A DNA stretch of 45,128 bases from a virus. Each line of letters begins with the position of its first letter. Positions within the stretch are counted from its first letter, which is position 1. The stretch is from positions 1-45,128 of IMG/VR virus record IMGVR_UViG_3300031456_000009. One strand, 5' to 3'. Both the position numbers and the translations under genes were made by a program. Under the pieces are notes generated by a model, which was not told the DNA's origin, ran no database searches, and worked only from the letters and a program-made list of their open reading frames with translations. Of this stretch, positions 1 to 7,769 are shown in pieces.

Positions 1-1
1 C

Positions 2-622
2 ATCGACCCGAAGTTTTTCGAAACCCAGATCGCCGAGAGCCAGAAGAACGTCGTCGGGTTGCCGGGCGCCACGCAGGCGCTCAGCAACGCGCGGCGTGCG
101 CTCGTGGATCAGAATGCGTTCACCGGCTCAGACGCCGAGATCAAGCTGTCGACGTCGAAGCTGTTGCAGGCGGCTGGCTTCCCGGCCGACCCGCGCGTCC
201 CGGCGACCGAGCAGTTCAGGTCGTTCATGGCACCGGTCGTCGCGCAGATGCGGCAGGCGCTGGTCGGCGGCGCGCAAATCTCGAACGCCGATATTCAGAT
301 GGCGGAACGGGCTGGCGGCGGCAACATCACGCTCGACCGCAAATCGATCACCGGCATCATGGACGCCATCGAGCGCATCAACCTCGCGACGGCTATCGCG
401 CATCAGAACAAGCTGTTGACGTACACGGGCAACGATCCTGACCGTCAGCGCAACGTCTTCGGTGTGATCGGCGTGCCGACACATACGATGCAGAGCCTCG
501 TGCCCCAAGCAGCGAAGGAGCATCTGTTCAAAGAAGCGAATGATCCCGCCGCACTGGCGGAATTCGATGCAACGTTCGCAACGCCCGGCTTGGCGCGCAG
601 CATCCTGTCGCGTGGGAGATAG
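2..622 (+). CDS. Internal virion protein, C-terminal part (partial)
   Basis: The reading frame is open from base 2, so this is the C-terminal ~206 residues of a longer protein that begins before the window; the TTG at 59 is not a convincing start. The visible part is alpha-helical and resembles the C-terminal region common in phage internal or DNA-transfer proteins (an 'ALSNARRALVDQNAF' helix and a 'NADIQMAERAGGG' turn). It lies directly upstream of an ejection-type protein and a tail fibre, the same position that the transglycosylase-type protein at 40288 has at the other end of the window. The function is inferred from position and style, not from a catalytic motif. The stop is 3 bases before the next gene. 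Confidence 0.7.
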   Translation: MDPKFFETQIAESQKNVVGLPGATQALSNARRALVDQNAFTGSDAEIKLSTSKLLQAAGFPADPRVPATEQFRSFMAPVVAQMRQALVGGAQISNADIQMAERAGGGNITLDRKSITGIMDAIERINLATAIAHQNKLLTYTGNDPDRQRNVFGVIGVPTHTMQSLVPQAAKEHLFKEANDPAALAEFDATFATPGLARSILSRGR

Positions 623-625
623 CCG

Positions 626-2248
626 ATGGGCCGGTTCGATCAATACATCACTGGCACCTCGCCGCCCGCAGAGGAGCCGGTTGACCAGATTGACCCGAAT
701 ACCCCGCGCATTCGGGTGACGCCCGCGCCGAAGGGTGACAATCGGTTCGATCAGTACGTCAGCGGCCCCGTCGCCGAGCAGAAGCCCGCAACGCTGAACA
801 AGCCGTTCGGCGAATTGAAGCCGAGTGATCCGTCGTGGACCGAGTGGGCAAAATCCAAAGGGCAAGACGTGCTGATGGCGCTTGGCGCTGAGCCGTATCG
901 CGCGCGTCACATGTCAGAAGGTTTGGTCGGCATCGGCAGCAGTCTCTCTCCGATGGGTGGCGTGCTTTCTGCTGCCGATCTCAGCTACGACTTGCCGCGC
1001 GGCAACTACGGTCATGCTGCGCTCGATGCGCTCGGCACCATCCCTCTCGCCAACACAGTGCGCGGCGCAATCCGTGGCGCACCGATGATCAGGACCGCCG
1101 AGACGCCGGTTCTCGAAACGGCCGACTACGCGCGAGGTGGTGGCCGGGCGGCCGAGGCAAGGCGCGCATGGGAGGCATCGAGGCCGCCTGCCACGATGGC
1201 TCCGCAGGAGTTGCCGCAGGGCCTGCGTGACAGTTCGCGAGAGGCCTATCGCTTTTCGGAACGCTCTCCGCTCGAATACCATCCTGACAGCATGAACGAC
1301 TACACGTCACGTGCGCGCGCGTATGTGCAAAGCCCGTATCACGGCAATGGCACGTTCAGCCCAGAGAAGGCGCCCGAAGTCTACACGACGCTGCAGCGGT
1401 TTGAAGAAGCGTTCCCTCGCGGTGGCAACCGCCCCGTCACTGCCACAGACTTCGACACGCTTCGCCAGCAGTTGCGCGGTCTGTCGGGGCCGAACGGCCC
1501 AGCCGGTCGACAGGCTGTCGATGTGTTGGACACCTACATGCTGCGGCCACCTCAAGGGATGCTGACGCGGGGGACCAGCGCCGACATCGCTGACATGCAT
1601 CGGAGCCTGACGAACGCGCGCGGCGACTATCGTGCGTTCAAGACCGCGCAGGGTGTCGAGGACGCGTTGGAGTACGCGGGGGTCAAGGCTGCTCGCGCTA
1701 ACTCGGGAGCAAACACTGGCAATGCTACGCGGCAGGAGTTGTCGAAATTTGTTTCGTCGCCCGCAGGCGAGCGTCGTCTGTTCGGCGCGACCGAAGAGGA
1801 ACGCAACGCAATCGTCAACGCGGTGGTGGGCGACAGAGGCACCAACGCACTGCGGTCTGCCAGCAATCTTTTGGGCGGCGGCGGCGGCTTGGGGAGGCTT
1901 GCTGCCGGTCACGGAGGAGCGGGTGTAGGCACGGCCGCAGGCGTCATGATGGGTCTCGACCCGATGACCACAGCCGCGCTTGCATTGACAGGCGGTGCGG
2001 TCGCGCCGGTTACCGGCGCTGCGCTGCGTGGCGCCGCGAACAGTCGCACGGTTCGTGCGGCTGAGGAGGTCGCTGCCGACATTCGGCGCGCCTCGCCGCT
2101 CTATCGCGCCCGTGAGGCAGCATCGCCGGATGTGGCTGACCCCCGCGCGATGTACCGCGATGCGATCACGATGGCGATGATCCCAAAGATCAAGGACGAG
2201 GGCAAAGACATCTGGGACCGCGCCTACGTCCCGTACGCAAATCGCTGA
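626..2248 (+). CDS. Putative DNA-ejection/internal virion protein
   Basis: A 540-residue protein with ATG preceded by GGGAG at good spacing. The N-terminus carries a short duplicated motif, RFDQYI near residue 3 and RFDQYV near residue 42, the same design as the DPW-x-x-Y pair at the start of the 42495 protein. The middle is helical and basic. Near residues 405-470 there is a Gly/Ala-rich, amphipathic to hydrophobic stretch (GGGGGLGRLAAGHGGAG followed by VGTAAGVMMGL and ALALTGGAVAP) that could insert in membranes. Such proteins are packaged in podovirus heads and released into the host envelope with the DNA. It is followed after 11 bases by the tail fibre gene. The exact role is inferred. Confidence 0.65.
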   Translation: MGRFDQYITGTSPPAEEPVDQIDPNTPRIRVTPAPKGDNRFDQYVSGPVAEQKPATLNKPFGELKPSDPSWTEWAKSKGQDVLMALGAEPYRARHMSEGLVGIGSSLSPMGGVLSAADLSYDLPRGNYGHAALDALGTIPLANTVRGAIRGAPMIRTAETPVLETADYARGGGRAAEARRAWEASRPPATMAPQELPQGLRDSSREAYRFSERSPLEYHPDSMNDYTSRARAYVQSPYHGNGTFSPEKAPEVYTTLQRFEEAFPRGGNRPVTATDFDTLRQQLRGLSGPNGPAGRQAVDVLDTYMLRPPQGMLTRGTSADIADMHRSLTNARGDYRAFKTAQGVEDALEYAGVKAARANSGANTGNATRQELSKFVSSPAGERRLFGATEEERNAIVNAVVGDRGTNALRSASNLLGGGGGLGRLAAGHGGAGVGTAAGVMMGLDPMTTAALALTGGAVAPVTGAALRGAANSRTVRAAEEVAADIRRASPLYRAREAASPDVADPRAMYRDAITMAMIPKIKDEGKDIWDRAYVPYANR

Positions 2249-2259
2249 GGAGTAGCAGC

Positions 2260-3471
2260 ATGCCGCGTGATGGTTCAGGCATCTACAGCATCCCTCCGGG
2301 GACGCAGGGCGCGCCCGACACGACCATCGAGAGCGCGAAGTACAATGCGTTCGCTGCCGACCTTGAGACCGATCTCAATGCGGTGCGCCCGATCATCGCG
2401 GGCGGCACGGGCTCGAACACCGCCGCTGGCACGCGTGCCTCGATCCAAGCCGAGCGCACGACGCAGCCGCTCACCAACTTCGACGCTGACCCGCTTGAAG
2501 CCGGGTCGTTCTACTCCGCAGCAGGCGCGACCAACGCGCCGGTCGCTGGCAATGCATTCACCGGCATCATCTATGGTCCCAACGCCGCCAACATGGTGAT
2601 CGAGGCGCGCGATCAAACGACAGGGCTGATGTGGGTTCGCCGCAAGACCGCAGGCGTGTGGGGTGCGTGGTCGGCGGATGCAAGCGACAAGGTCGCGAAG
2701 GCCGGTGACACGATGACCGGTGACCTGTCGATCAACAAGGCGATGCCAAGAGTTTTCCTCGACCGGCCCGATAGCTCGTCCAACAGCGCCATCGTCGGAA
2801 GGAGGGGCGGCCTTGCGCGCTGGACGGCGTTTTTTGGTGGCAACGATCCCGAAAGCAGCGGCGATGCCGGTTCAAGCTTCTATCTGTCTCCGCACACCGA
2901 TGCTGGCGTGCAGAAGGCTGAAGCGCTGACCGGCAGTCGCGCGACCAGCCTTTTGACGGTTGCCGGAAACCCCACCGCTGCGCTCGGCGTTGCGACGAAA
3001 CAGTATGTCGATGCGGCAATTGCGGCGATCCCGGCAGCGATCCGGGAAGTCCCGGCCGGTTCACTCATGCTGTTCTACAACAATGCCGCGCCGGCCGGAT
3101 GGGTGCGAACCGACGCCTATGTCGATAGGGCGATGCGTATTGCCTCAGTGGGCGGCACGCTCGGCGGCGTCTATGGATTTTCGACCATCTTCGGCCGGTA
3201 CACGACCGATAATTGGACGCTGTCGGTCAACGATACGCCACTCCTCTACGTTAAGGCGCACGACGGCGGCGGGTTCTTTAATCTCTGGAGCCTTGGCGGC
3301 GCTGGACCGGGCCAAGGCTACTTTGCGCGGCCGAACTATGAGTTTCCCAATGCGGGCCAACAGGTCAATCCCGGCGCCGCCCTCCAGACCGCTGGCACCA
3401 ACGGCGCGCATAACCATGTCTGCGACATGCGCGTTGCCTATGTCGATGTGATCGTTTGTTCAAAGAGTTAA
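2260..3471 (+). CDS. Tail fibre protein (copy 1, complete)
   Basis: A 403-residue receptor-binding type protein with GAGGAG as ribosome site. The N-terminus (MPRDGSGIYSIPPGT) is a likely virion-attachment region. Then come 'GGTGSNTAAGTR', 'AGDTMTGDL' and 'ATKQYVDAA', phrases typical of phage tail fibres, and near residue 267 'VPAGSLMLFYNNAAPAGWVR', the signature of a tail-collar-type distal domain. The C-terminus ends in 'NHVCDMRVAYVDVIVCSKS'. The first 519 bases are nearly the same as 44610-45128 (about 86% of residues identical by hand count), so this is one of two fibre copies. The following small genes probably belong to the same late operon. Confidence 0.9.
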   Translation: MPRDGSGIYSIPPGTQGAPDTTIESAKYNAFAADLETDLNAVRPIIAGGTGSNTAAGTRASIQAERTTQPLTNFDADPLEAGSFYSAAGATNAPVAGNAFTGIIYGPNAANMVIEARDQTTGLMWVRRKTAGVWGAWSADASDKVAKAGDTMTGDLSINKAMPRVFLDRPDSSSNSAIVGRRGGLARWTAFFGGNDPESSGDAGSSFYLSPHTDAGVQKAEALTGSRATSLLTVAGNPTAALGVATKQYVDAAIAAIPAAIREVPAGSLMLFYNNAAPAGWVRTDAYVDRAMRIASVGGTLGGVYGFSTIFGRYTTDNWTLSVNDTPLLYVKAHDGGGFFNLWSLGGAGPGQGYFARPNYEFPNAGQQVNPGAALQTAGTNGAHNHVCDMRVAYVDVIVCSKS

Positions 3472-3475
3472 CGCT

Positions 3476-3808
3476 ATGACCCAAATCCCGCACGCTGACA
3501 AAGGTATGGTCTGCCCGCTGCACAGGGTGGACATGAGCAAGGTCTGCCACAACTGTCCGCTCTGGATCATGGTGCGCGGCAAGCACCCGCAATCGAACGA
3601 GGATGTCGATGGTTGGAATTGCGCGCTGGCGTGGTTGCCGGTGCTGATGATCGAGAACAGCCAGCAGCAACGCAGCACGGGCGCCGCCGTCGAAAGCTTT
3701 CGCAATGAAATGACGAAGGCGAACCAGTCGAGCAATGAAGCGCTCGGCGCGATGATCGCGCTCGCCGCGCCACTGGGCAACGGCCGGCCACTCATTCCGG
3801 GGAGATAG
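3476..3808 (+). CDS. Small Cys/His-rich protein after tail fibre
   Basis: A 110-residue protein I do not recognise by name. The first half has a probable metal-binding cluster: C13 and H16 (CPLH), then C24 and C28 (CHNC). It then has a conserved-looking 'DVDGWNCALAWLP' segment and a helical C-terminus. It lies 4 bases after the fibre stop and 3 bases before the next gene, so it is translated with the fibre and lysis-region genes. Similar small metal-binding proteins often sit between the fibre and holin genes in alphaproteobacterial prophages (from memory). A structural or lysis-accessory role is possible but not shown. Confidence 0.75.
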   Translation: MTQIPHADKGMVCPLHRVDMSKVCHNCPLWIMVRGKHPQSNEDVDGWNCALAWLPVLMIENSQQQRSTGAAVESFRNEMTKANQSSNEALGAMIALAAPLGNGRPLIPGR

Positions 3809-3811
3809 TTC

Positions 3812-4303
3812 ATGGGCGATGCCTTCACCATTCTCGTGTCCACCGATGCGGTCATCATCGACGGCATGTCGAGGACTGTCGATTGTTCGGCGCTCGTTGC
3901 TGCGCGCACGCACGCGGTGCAGTGGGACGGCTCTGCGGGGCATCTCGAGTTTTACAATCCGCCCGGCTTGGCGTCGGAGGATGTTAAGTTGAACGAGCCG
4001 CTGACCAGCATGGACGCATATCAGTCCTACGTGGACGCTTGGTACGCGGCAGCACCGCCGCCGCCGCCGCCCGGCCCGATGCCGGTGTACCGCGATGCCA
4101 ACGCGCGCCTCGATGAAGGCGTTGATGCTGCGGTCGACAGCGTGGCTGAGATCGGCCGGGCGTTGCAGGCGATGCCTCCTCACGGCGCACCGCCGACCGT
4201 GGAGGAGCTTCAGGCGCAGGTCGACTACCTCGCCCTCGCGGTCGTGCAACTCGCACAGGCGACCGGCGCAATGCTGGAGGCGCAAGCGACAACGGAGGCG
4301 TGA
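3812..4303 (+). CDS. Hypothetical protein, late operon
   Basis: A 163-residue protein. The first ~65 residues look like a compact beta domain ('CSALVAARTHAVQWDG', 'GHLEFYNPP'). A poly-proline run at about residues 80-86 follows, then a helical C-terminal tail. The small beta domain followed by Pro-rich linker and helix resembles fibre-associated or assembly-helper proteins, which commonly follow the fibre gene, but no diagnostic motif is visible. It is preceded by GGGGAG and followed 1 base later by a holin-like gene. Confidence 0.75.
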   Translation: MGDAFTILVSTDAVIIDGMSRTVDCSALVAARTHAVQWDGSAGHLEFYNPPGLASEDVKLNEPLTSMDAYQSYVDAWYAAAPPPPPPGPMPVYRDANARLDEGVDAAVDSVAEIGRALQAMPPHGAPPTVEELQAQVDYLALAVVQLAQATGAMLEAQATTEA

Positions 4304-4304
4304 C

Positions 4305-4532
4305 ATGCTCGCGATAGCAATCGGCGTGATGTGGTTCCTGATCGGATTGGTGATCCTGTGCGGGGTCGTCTACCTCGCAATCTGGGTCATCGAGCAGTTC
4401 GTGATGCCGATCCCGCCCAAGGTGCAGCAGGGCGTGTGGGTCATCGTGCTGCTGCTCGCGCTGATCGCGCTGCTGACCATCGTTGCCGGCGGCGGGCTTG
4501 GCAGCGTCCGCGCGCCCTTTCCCATCAAGTGA
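4305..4532 (+). CDS. Holin-like small membrane protein
   Basis: A 75-residue protein with two hydrophobic segments, about residues 4-26 and 43-63, joined by a short loop holding 'MPIPPKVQQGV', with a basic C-terminal end ('RAPFPIK'). Two-helix membrane proteins at the end of a late operon are usually holins, which form the inner-membrane lesion at lysis. The ATG at 4305 has a GGAGG site 6 bases upstream. No endolysin or spanin gene accompanies it here, so the holin call rests on topology and position only. Confidence 0.6.
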   Translation: MLAIAIGVMWFLIGLVILCGVVYLAIWVIEQFVMPIPPKVQQGVWVIVLLLALIALLTIVAGGGLGSVRAPFPIK

Positions 4533-4596
4533 GGTCGCGCCGCTTCCACCTTATCCACCCGCACCGCCGCCGATCTGCACGGGGTGCTGAAAGCAA

Positions 4597-4622
4597 AAGG
4601 CCCCGGTGTGTGCCGGGGCCTT
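4597..4622. terminator. Bidirectional intrinsic terminator
   Basis: A perfect 10-bp stem (AAGGCCCCGG / CCGGGGCCTT) with a 6-base loop. It is followed on the plus strand by CCTTTAT and on the minus strand by TTTTGCTTTC. It separates the convergent plus-strand late operon, ending at 4532, from the minus-strand operon, ending at 4626, and would stop both. Confidence 0.85.
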
Positions 4623-4625
4623 CCT

Positions 4626-5063
4626 TTATATGTCCCACTCGCGTGGCTTGCGCAGCGGCCCGTACTTTGGGCGCGGCGGTGTGGCCGGGGCTATGGCTGG
4701 CGGCGGCGTGACCTTGTTGGTGTCGAGCCAATAACCGGCGCCCTTGCCTTTCATGTAACACTTTGGCCACGTGCCACCGAGGCCGGTTTCCTCGAACAGC
4801 TTGCGCCACTCGCACTCCATAACCCGTATCGGCGGGCCTTCGGCGAAGGTGATGATTGGCACCTTCGCTTCCCAGCAGCCGGGTATCGGGGCTTTTGATT
4901 TTGCCCATGGGTTGTCGACGTCCGTGCGCGGCACGAGGGTGATCGGGCTGCCGCCACGCTGCTTGCAGGCCTCACCGAAGCTTGGCGGCTGCGCATCGGT
5001 GTTCGCACTGGCGCTGCTGACCGTCACGATGGCGAGCATGGCGGTGATCAGACCGGCCTTCAT
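4626..5063 (-). CDS. Secreted Cys-containing protein (candidate moron)
   Basis: A 145-residue protein starting at the ATG whose complement is 5061-5063, overlapping the upstream stop as ATGA. Residues 1-20 form a clear Sec signal peptide (MKAGLITAMLAIVTVSSASA, cleavage probably after SASA). The mature part has four cysteines (near residues 33, 63, 84 and 102), suggesting two disulfides in the periplasm, and a Pro-rich C-terminus. It is the last gene of the integrase operon, just before the terminator. A secreted protein beside an integrase is a typical lysogenic-conversion gene, for example for envelope modification or superinfection exclusion. That role is inferred; I do not recognise the family. 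Confidence 0.75.
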   Translation of the reverse strand: MKAGLITAMLAIVTVSSASANTDAQPPSFGEACKQRGGSPITLVPRTDVDNPWAKSKAPIPGCWEAKVPIITFAEGPPIRVMECEWRKLFEETGLGGTWPKCYMKGKGAGYWLDTNKVTPPPAIAPATPPRPKYGPLRKPREWDI

Positions 5064-5326
5064 CGTGATGCTCCCGGTCGGGCTGGTGCGTGTCTCCACT
5101 CGTTGTACCAGCGGTACGCGTAGGCGCAGCCAACGAAGGCGACGCAGTAGAATATGGCCCACCAAAAATCTGGGTTCGCGACGTTCGTTGCGATGACCCA
5201 CACGACCCCCGCGATGAGCGCAATACCCACCGCGAACATGGCCAACCAACCTCCCGCGATCAGGATGATCGGCAGCAGCACGAGCACGAGCAGCGCCAGC
5301 AGTATGCCGCCTGCGATTTCAAACAT
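5060..5326 (-). CDS. Small membrane protein in integrase operon
   Basis: An 88-residue protein, very hydrophobic, with probably three helices (about residues 5-24, 27-47 and 53-70) and a basic C-terminal tail ('RWYNEWRHAPARPGASR'). The start is the ATG at 5326, which overlaps the end of the gene before it. It overlaps the downstream secreted-protein gene by ATGA, so the two are translationally coupled and may act together at the envelope. Superinfection exclusion is one possible role, but no family motif supports it. Confidence 0.75.
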   Translation of the reverse strand: MFEIAGGILLALLVLVLLPIILIAGGWLAMFAVGIALIAGVVWVIATNVANPDFWWAIFYCVAFVGCAYAYRWYNEWRHAPARPGASR

Positions 5327-5543
5327 CGGATGCCTCGTAGTTTGTCCCCCAGGCGCAGCCCATCTGCGTGGCGAGTTCGGCCGCACGCGCCTCGGCGTCG
5401 GCCTTGTTGGTGTGGAGGCTGTCGGCCTCCACCTCGCCGATGTCGTCGCTGACCATGACGTAAATCTCGGTCGGTGCGTCCATGTCGACCCTGACGTAGG
5501 GCGTCCATTTCTCGTGGTTCGTTTTCTGAGTGATGGTTTTCAT
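5319..5543 (-). CDS. Hypothetical small protein after integrase
   Basis: A 74-residue protein beginning MKTITQKTNHEKW. It looks like an alpha/beta mini-domain: a strand 'EIYVMVSDDIGEVEADSLHT' is followed by a helix 'KADAEARAAELATQM'. The helix-after-strand pattern recalls small phage proteins of unknown function that carry an 'ADAEARAAEL' helix. It lies 22 bases downstream of the integrase stop and overlaps the membrane-protein gene by 8 bases. No function is proposed. Confidence 0.65.
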   Translation of the reverse strand: MKTITQKTNHEKWTPYVRVDMDAPTEIYVMVSDDIGEVEADSLHTNKADAEARAAELATQMGCAWGTNYEASDV

Positions 5544-5565
5544 GTCCAGTTCCTTGGATGTTTTT

Positions 5566-7071
5566 TTACGCGACGAGCCGCAGGGGTGCAACCTTGGTAG
5601 CCGCCTCGATCTGGGCCTGGAGTTCCGCGACCTGCTTCTGCAGCGACGCAACGTCAATGGCGGGGCCGGCAACCGGCGACAGGCCCAGGACACCGCGCAG
5701 CAGGCGGTCGATCTCGGTCACAATCGGGAGCTTCAGCTTCGCGCTCTCGTCGGCCTCCAAGTTCACGTAGCGCGCGCTGATCGCGGCCACGCCCGCATCG
5801 CTGCTGGGAGCGTGGTCCAGCACCTTGGTGATGTCGGACATCTTTGCACCATTGCGCACCAGCAACGACGCCACGGTGTGGCGCAGGTCGTGCGGGCGCC
5901 ATTGCTTGGTGAAGCCGAGGTAGCTGCGCAGACCGTGCTGGCGCACGACGCCGTCCTTCGGCTTGTAGCCGTTGTAGCCCCGGTCATTGAGGTTGTCGGT
6001 CAGATTGTGACGCTTGAACGTTGCGCCGTTCGGGCCGGGGGGAAACAACGGGCCAGTTGTTTCGGGGGACATCGCGAGCAACTCATCGATGATCTCGCAC
6101 GCCAGGGCGTTGAGCGGGTGATGGTTCTCGCGGCGCGGCTTGGTCGCCCAGGCCGGAAGACGAACGACGCGCGTGCCATCATCGAGCACGTCCAGCCACT
6201 CGCGCTGGATCAGGGAGACCTCACCGCCGCGCAGGCCGCTGCAGAGCATCAGCTTGTAGGCGAGCGCGACGGCCCGCGACACCGGAACGTCGGTGGCATC
6301 GAGGCCGGTCCAAAATTCCACGATCTCCTGATTGTTGAAGGCAACTTTGCGGGCCAGCACCTTCGGGCGCTTGCGGAGATTGCCGCAGGGGTTCACCGAC
6401 ACGAACTTGTTGTCGGCCTCGCGGCACCACTCGAAAAAGCTGAACAGGGTAGTGCGCAGGTTGGCGGCAAGACCGCGCAGGTTCAGGACGTCGATAAGGT
6501 TTTTCAGCAGCAGCGCGCAGTCGGTGTCCGTGACCTCGGCGATGGCCTTGTGGCCGAACGCCGCGCGAGCGCGCTTGAGGTAGCCGCCGGGATAGCGCAC
6601 GGCCGCGCCGACCTTCTCAGGCCCGCCCACGCGGTCCCAGCTTTCACGGCGAGCGCGCACGCCATACTCCTTCGGCTCCTCCACGCGCAGGTAATCGATG
6701 TACAGGTCGGCGACCTCGTTGAAGGTCTTGCCCTCGGCGCGCTTCTGGCCGAGCGTGCCGACCGCGCGTGCGATGATGTCGATGCACTTGCCGACATCGC
6801 CCTTCAGGTCATGAGCCTCGGCGCGCGCCGCGAAGACGTTGAACGCATCCGAGTGGAACATGCCCATCGTGTGCGGGCGCTGCTTCTTCTGCACCTCGTC
6901 CCAGAAGCGCAGGCTGAAGCGCGCGCCGCTGGCGGTGATGCTGACGGTCAGGCCGGGGATCGCGCCCTTGGCTGCGTCGTCGGTGATCCGCTCGCGCGGC
7001 AGCTTCGGGTTCGCGGCGTGGCGCGCGATGCTCTTGAGGATGTAATCGTTGGTGAACTTCTTGGCCGACAT
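5566..7071 (-). CDS. int: Tyrosine-type integrase
   Basis: A 501-residue site-specific recombinase. The N-terminus holds a strand-rich region ('GLTVSITASGARFSLRFWDEV') typical of integrases with an extra arm-binding domain, then a SAM-like core-binding domain at about residues 110-225. The catalytic domain shows R281 (in CSGLRGGEV), H394 and R397 (in HDLRHTVAS), H420 (in VLDHAPSS) and the nucleophile Y435 (in ISARYVN). It ends in a predicted coiled coil ('SLQKQVAELQAQIEAA'). It should catalyse integration and, with an AlpA/Xis factor, excision. It is the first gene of a short minus-strand operon; its upstream gap (7072-7307) carries repeats likely to be its binding sites. Length and residues look intact. 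Confidence 0.95.
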   Translation of the reverse strand: MSAKKFTNDYILKSIARHAANPKLPRERITDDAAKGAIPGLTVSITASGARFSLRFWDEVQKKQRPHTMGMFHSDAFNVFAARAEAHDLKGDVGKCIDIIARAVGTLGQKRAEGKTFNEVADLYIDYLRVEEPKEYGVRARRESWDRVGGPEKVGAAVRYPGGYLKRARAAFGHKAIAEVTDTDCALLLKNLIDVLNLRGLAANLRTTLFSFFEWCREADNKFVSVNPCGNLRKRPKVLARKVAFNNQEIVEFWTGLDATDVPVSRAVALAYKLMLCSGLRGGEVSLIQREWLDVLDDGTRVVRLPAWATKPRRENHHPLNALACEIIDELLAMSPETTGPLFPPGPNGATFKRHNLTDNLNDRGYNGYKPKDGVVRQHGLRSYLGFTKQWRPHDLRHTVASLLVRNGAKMSDITKVLDHAPSSDAGVAAISARYVNLEADESAKLKLPIVTEIDRLLRGVLGLSPVAGPAIDVASLQKQVAELQAQIEAATKVAPLRLVA

Positions 7072-7091
7072 GACGCGCTCCCGTTGGCCCA

Positions 7092-7295
7092 GTAGTGCCC
7101 GGCACTATCTGGTGGTGAAATGACCTGCGGGGAGTAGGAGTATTCTGACCAGAAAAACCTTGTCGTTAAAGGCTTTCTTACTGGTCACCGCTGGTCAACT
7201 CATGCCAAATTACATTGCGCGGGAATGTACGTCAAGGGGCAGTTTTCCTTGATTTCATTGACTTTCCGTGAACCCGGCCCCAGGCCGGGCACTAC
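7092..7295. repeat. Inverted and direct repeats between integrase and excisionase
   Basis: A perfect 12-bp inverted repeat (GTAGTGCCCGGC at 7092-7103, GCCGGGCACTAC at 7284-7295) brackets the gap. Inside are two CTGGTCA copies 10 bases apart (7181 and 7191) and an inverted copy TGACCAG at 7146-7152. A GC-rich hairpin lies at 7273-7289 (CCCGGCC-CCA-GGCCGGG). The 10-base spacing puts the two direct repeats on the same helix face, as expected for cooperative AlpA or Xis binding. This is the most likely home of attP arm sites and the integrase promoter. A core site cannot be identified without a host junction. Confidence 0.5.
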
Positions 7296-7307
7296 ATAGG
7301 CGCTATT

Positions 7308-7547
7308 TCACGCCGCCGCAGACTTGGCACGACCTGACCGCCGGGGACCATAGCTGAGGCCACGCTGCCATTGCGCGACCTCGTCGGCGAACCAAAGTTT
7401 GCGGCCGGCAATGATGCGGCAGGACGGGAACGTGCCCTTCCGCTCCATCCGCTGCATGGTCGACTGGCTGACCGGGACAAGCTCCAGCAGCCGCTCCAGT
7501 CCGATCATCGCGCGCGGGGTGTTCTCGTCGGTTTGGTCTTCCGTCAT
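7308..7547 (-). CDS. AlpA-family regulator / excisionase
   Basis: A 79-residue protein with a MerR/AlpA-type winged helix: 'IGLERLLELVPVSQSTMQRMERKG' gives the helix-turn-helix and 'FPSCRIIAGRKLWFADEVAQW' the wing and following helix. The start is ATG at 7547, with AAAGG upstream, rather than the upstream in-frame ATG at 7589. AlpA-type proteins control integrase expression and bend DNA during excision. The position directly upstream of the integrase on the same strand, with repeats between them, fits this. It is the last gene of the long leftward early operon. Confidence 0.85.
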   Translation of the reverse strand: MTEDQTDENTPRAMIGLERLLELVPVSQSTMQRMERKGTFPSCRIIAGRKLWFADEVAQWQRGLSYGPRRSGRAKSAAA

Positions 7548-7750
7548 GGCCTTTCCCTCTTGATCTCGTGGACGACCGACACCGTCCACTTTCGCTGACC
7601 TGCATATGAGCGCACGCGCTGACGCGTCCAGCCCTTCATATAGCGAACTATTGGTGCAGCTTCGACCACGACGTCATCGAACAAGACGATGCCCGCCGTA
7701 AACGAGCCTTTGCGGCTATCCCCAGCGATTTGGGCGAGGGTCTCGATCAT
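7544..7750 (-). CDS. Hypothetical small protein
   Basis: A 68-residue protein, MIETLAQIAGDSRKG at the N-terminus, then a beta-rich hydrophobic strand 'GIVLFDDVVVEAAPIVRYM' and 'WTRQRVRSYAGQRKWTVSVV'. It overlaps the excisionase gene by ATGA, so it belongs to the leftward early operon. It resembles other small phage early proteins with a strand-helix-strand layout. I do not recognise it. Confidence 0.65.
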   Translation of the reverse strand: MIETLAQIAGDSRKGSFTAGIVLFDDVVVEAAPIVRYMKGWTRQRVRSYAGQRKWTVSVVHEIKRERP

Positions 7751-7769
7751 GGCGTGCTATCCTGGCGGC

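Noticed and set aside
5530-7095. Long plus-strand frame (521 codons)
   Set aside because: Antisense shadow of the integrase, which has all catalytic residues on the minus strand.
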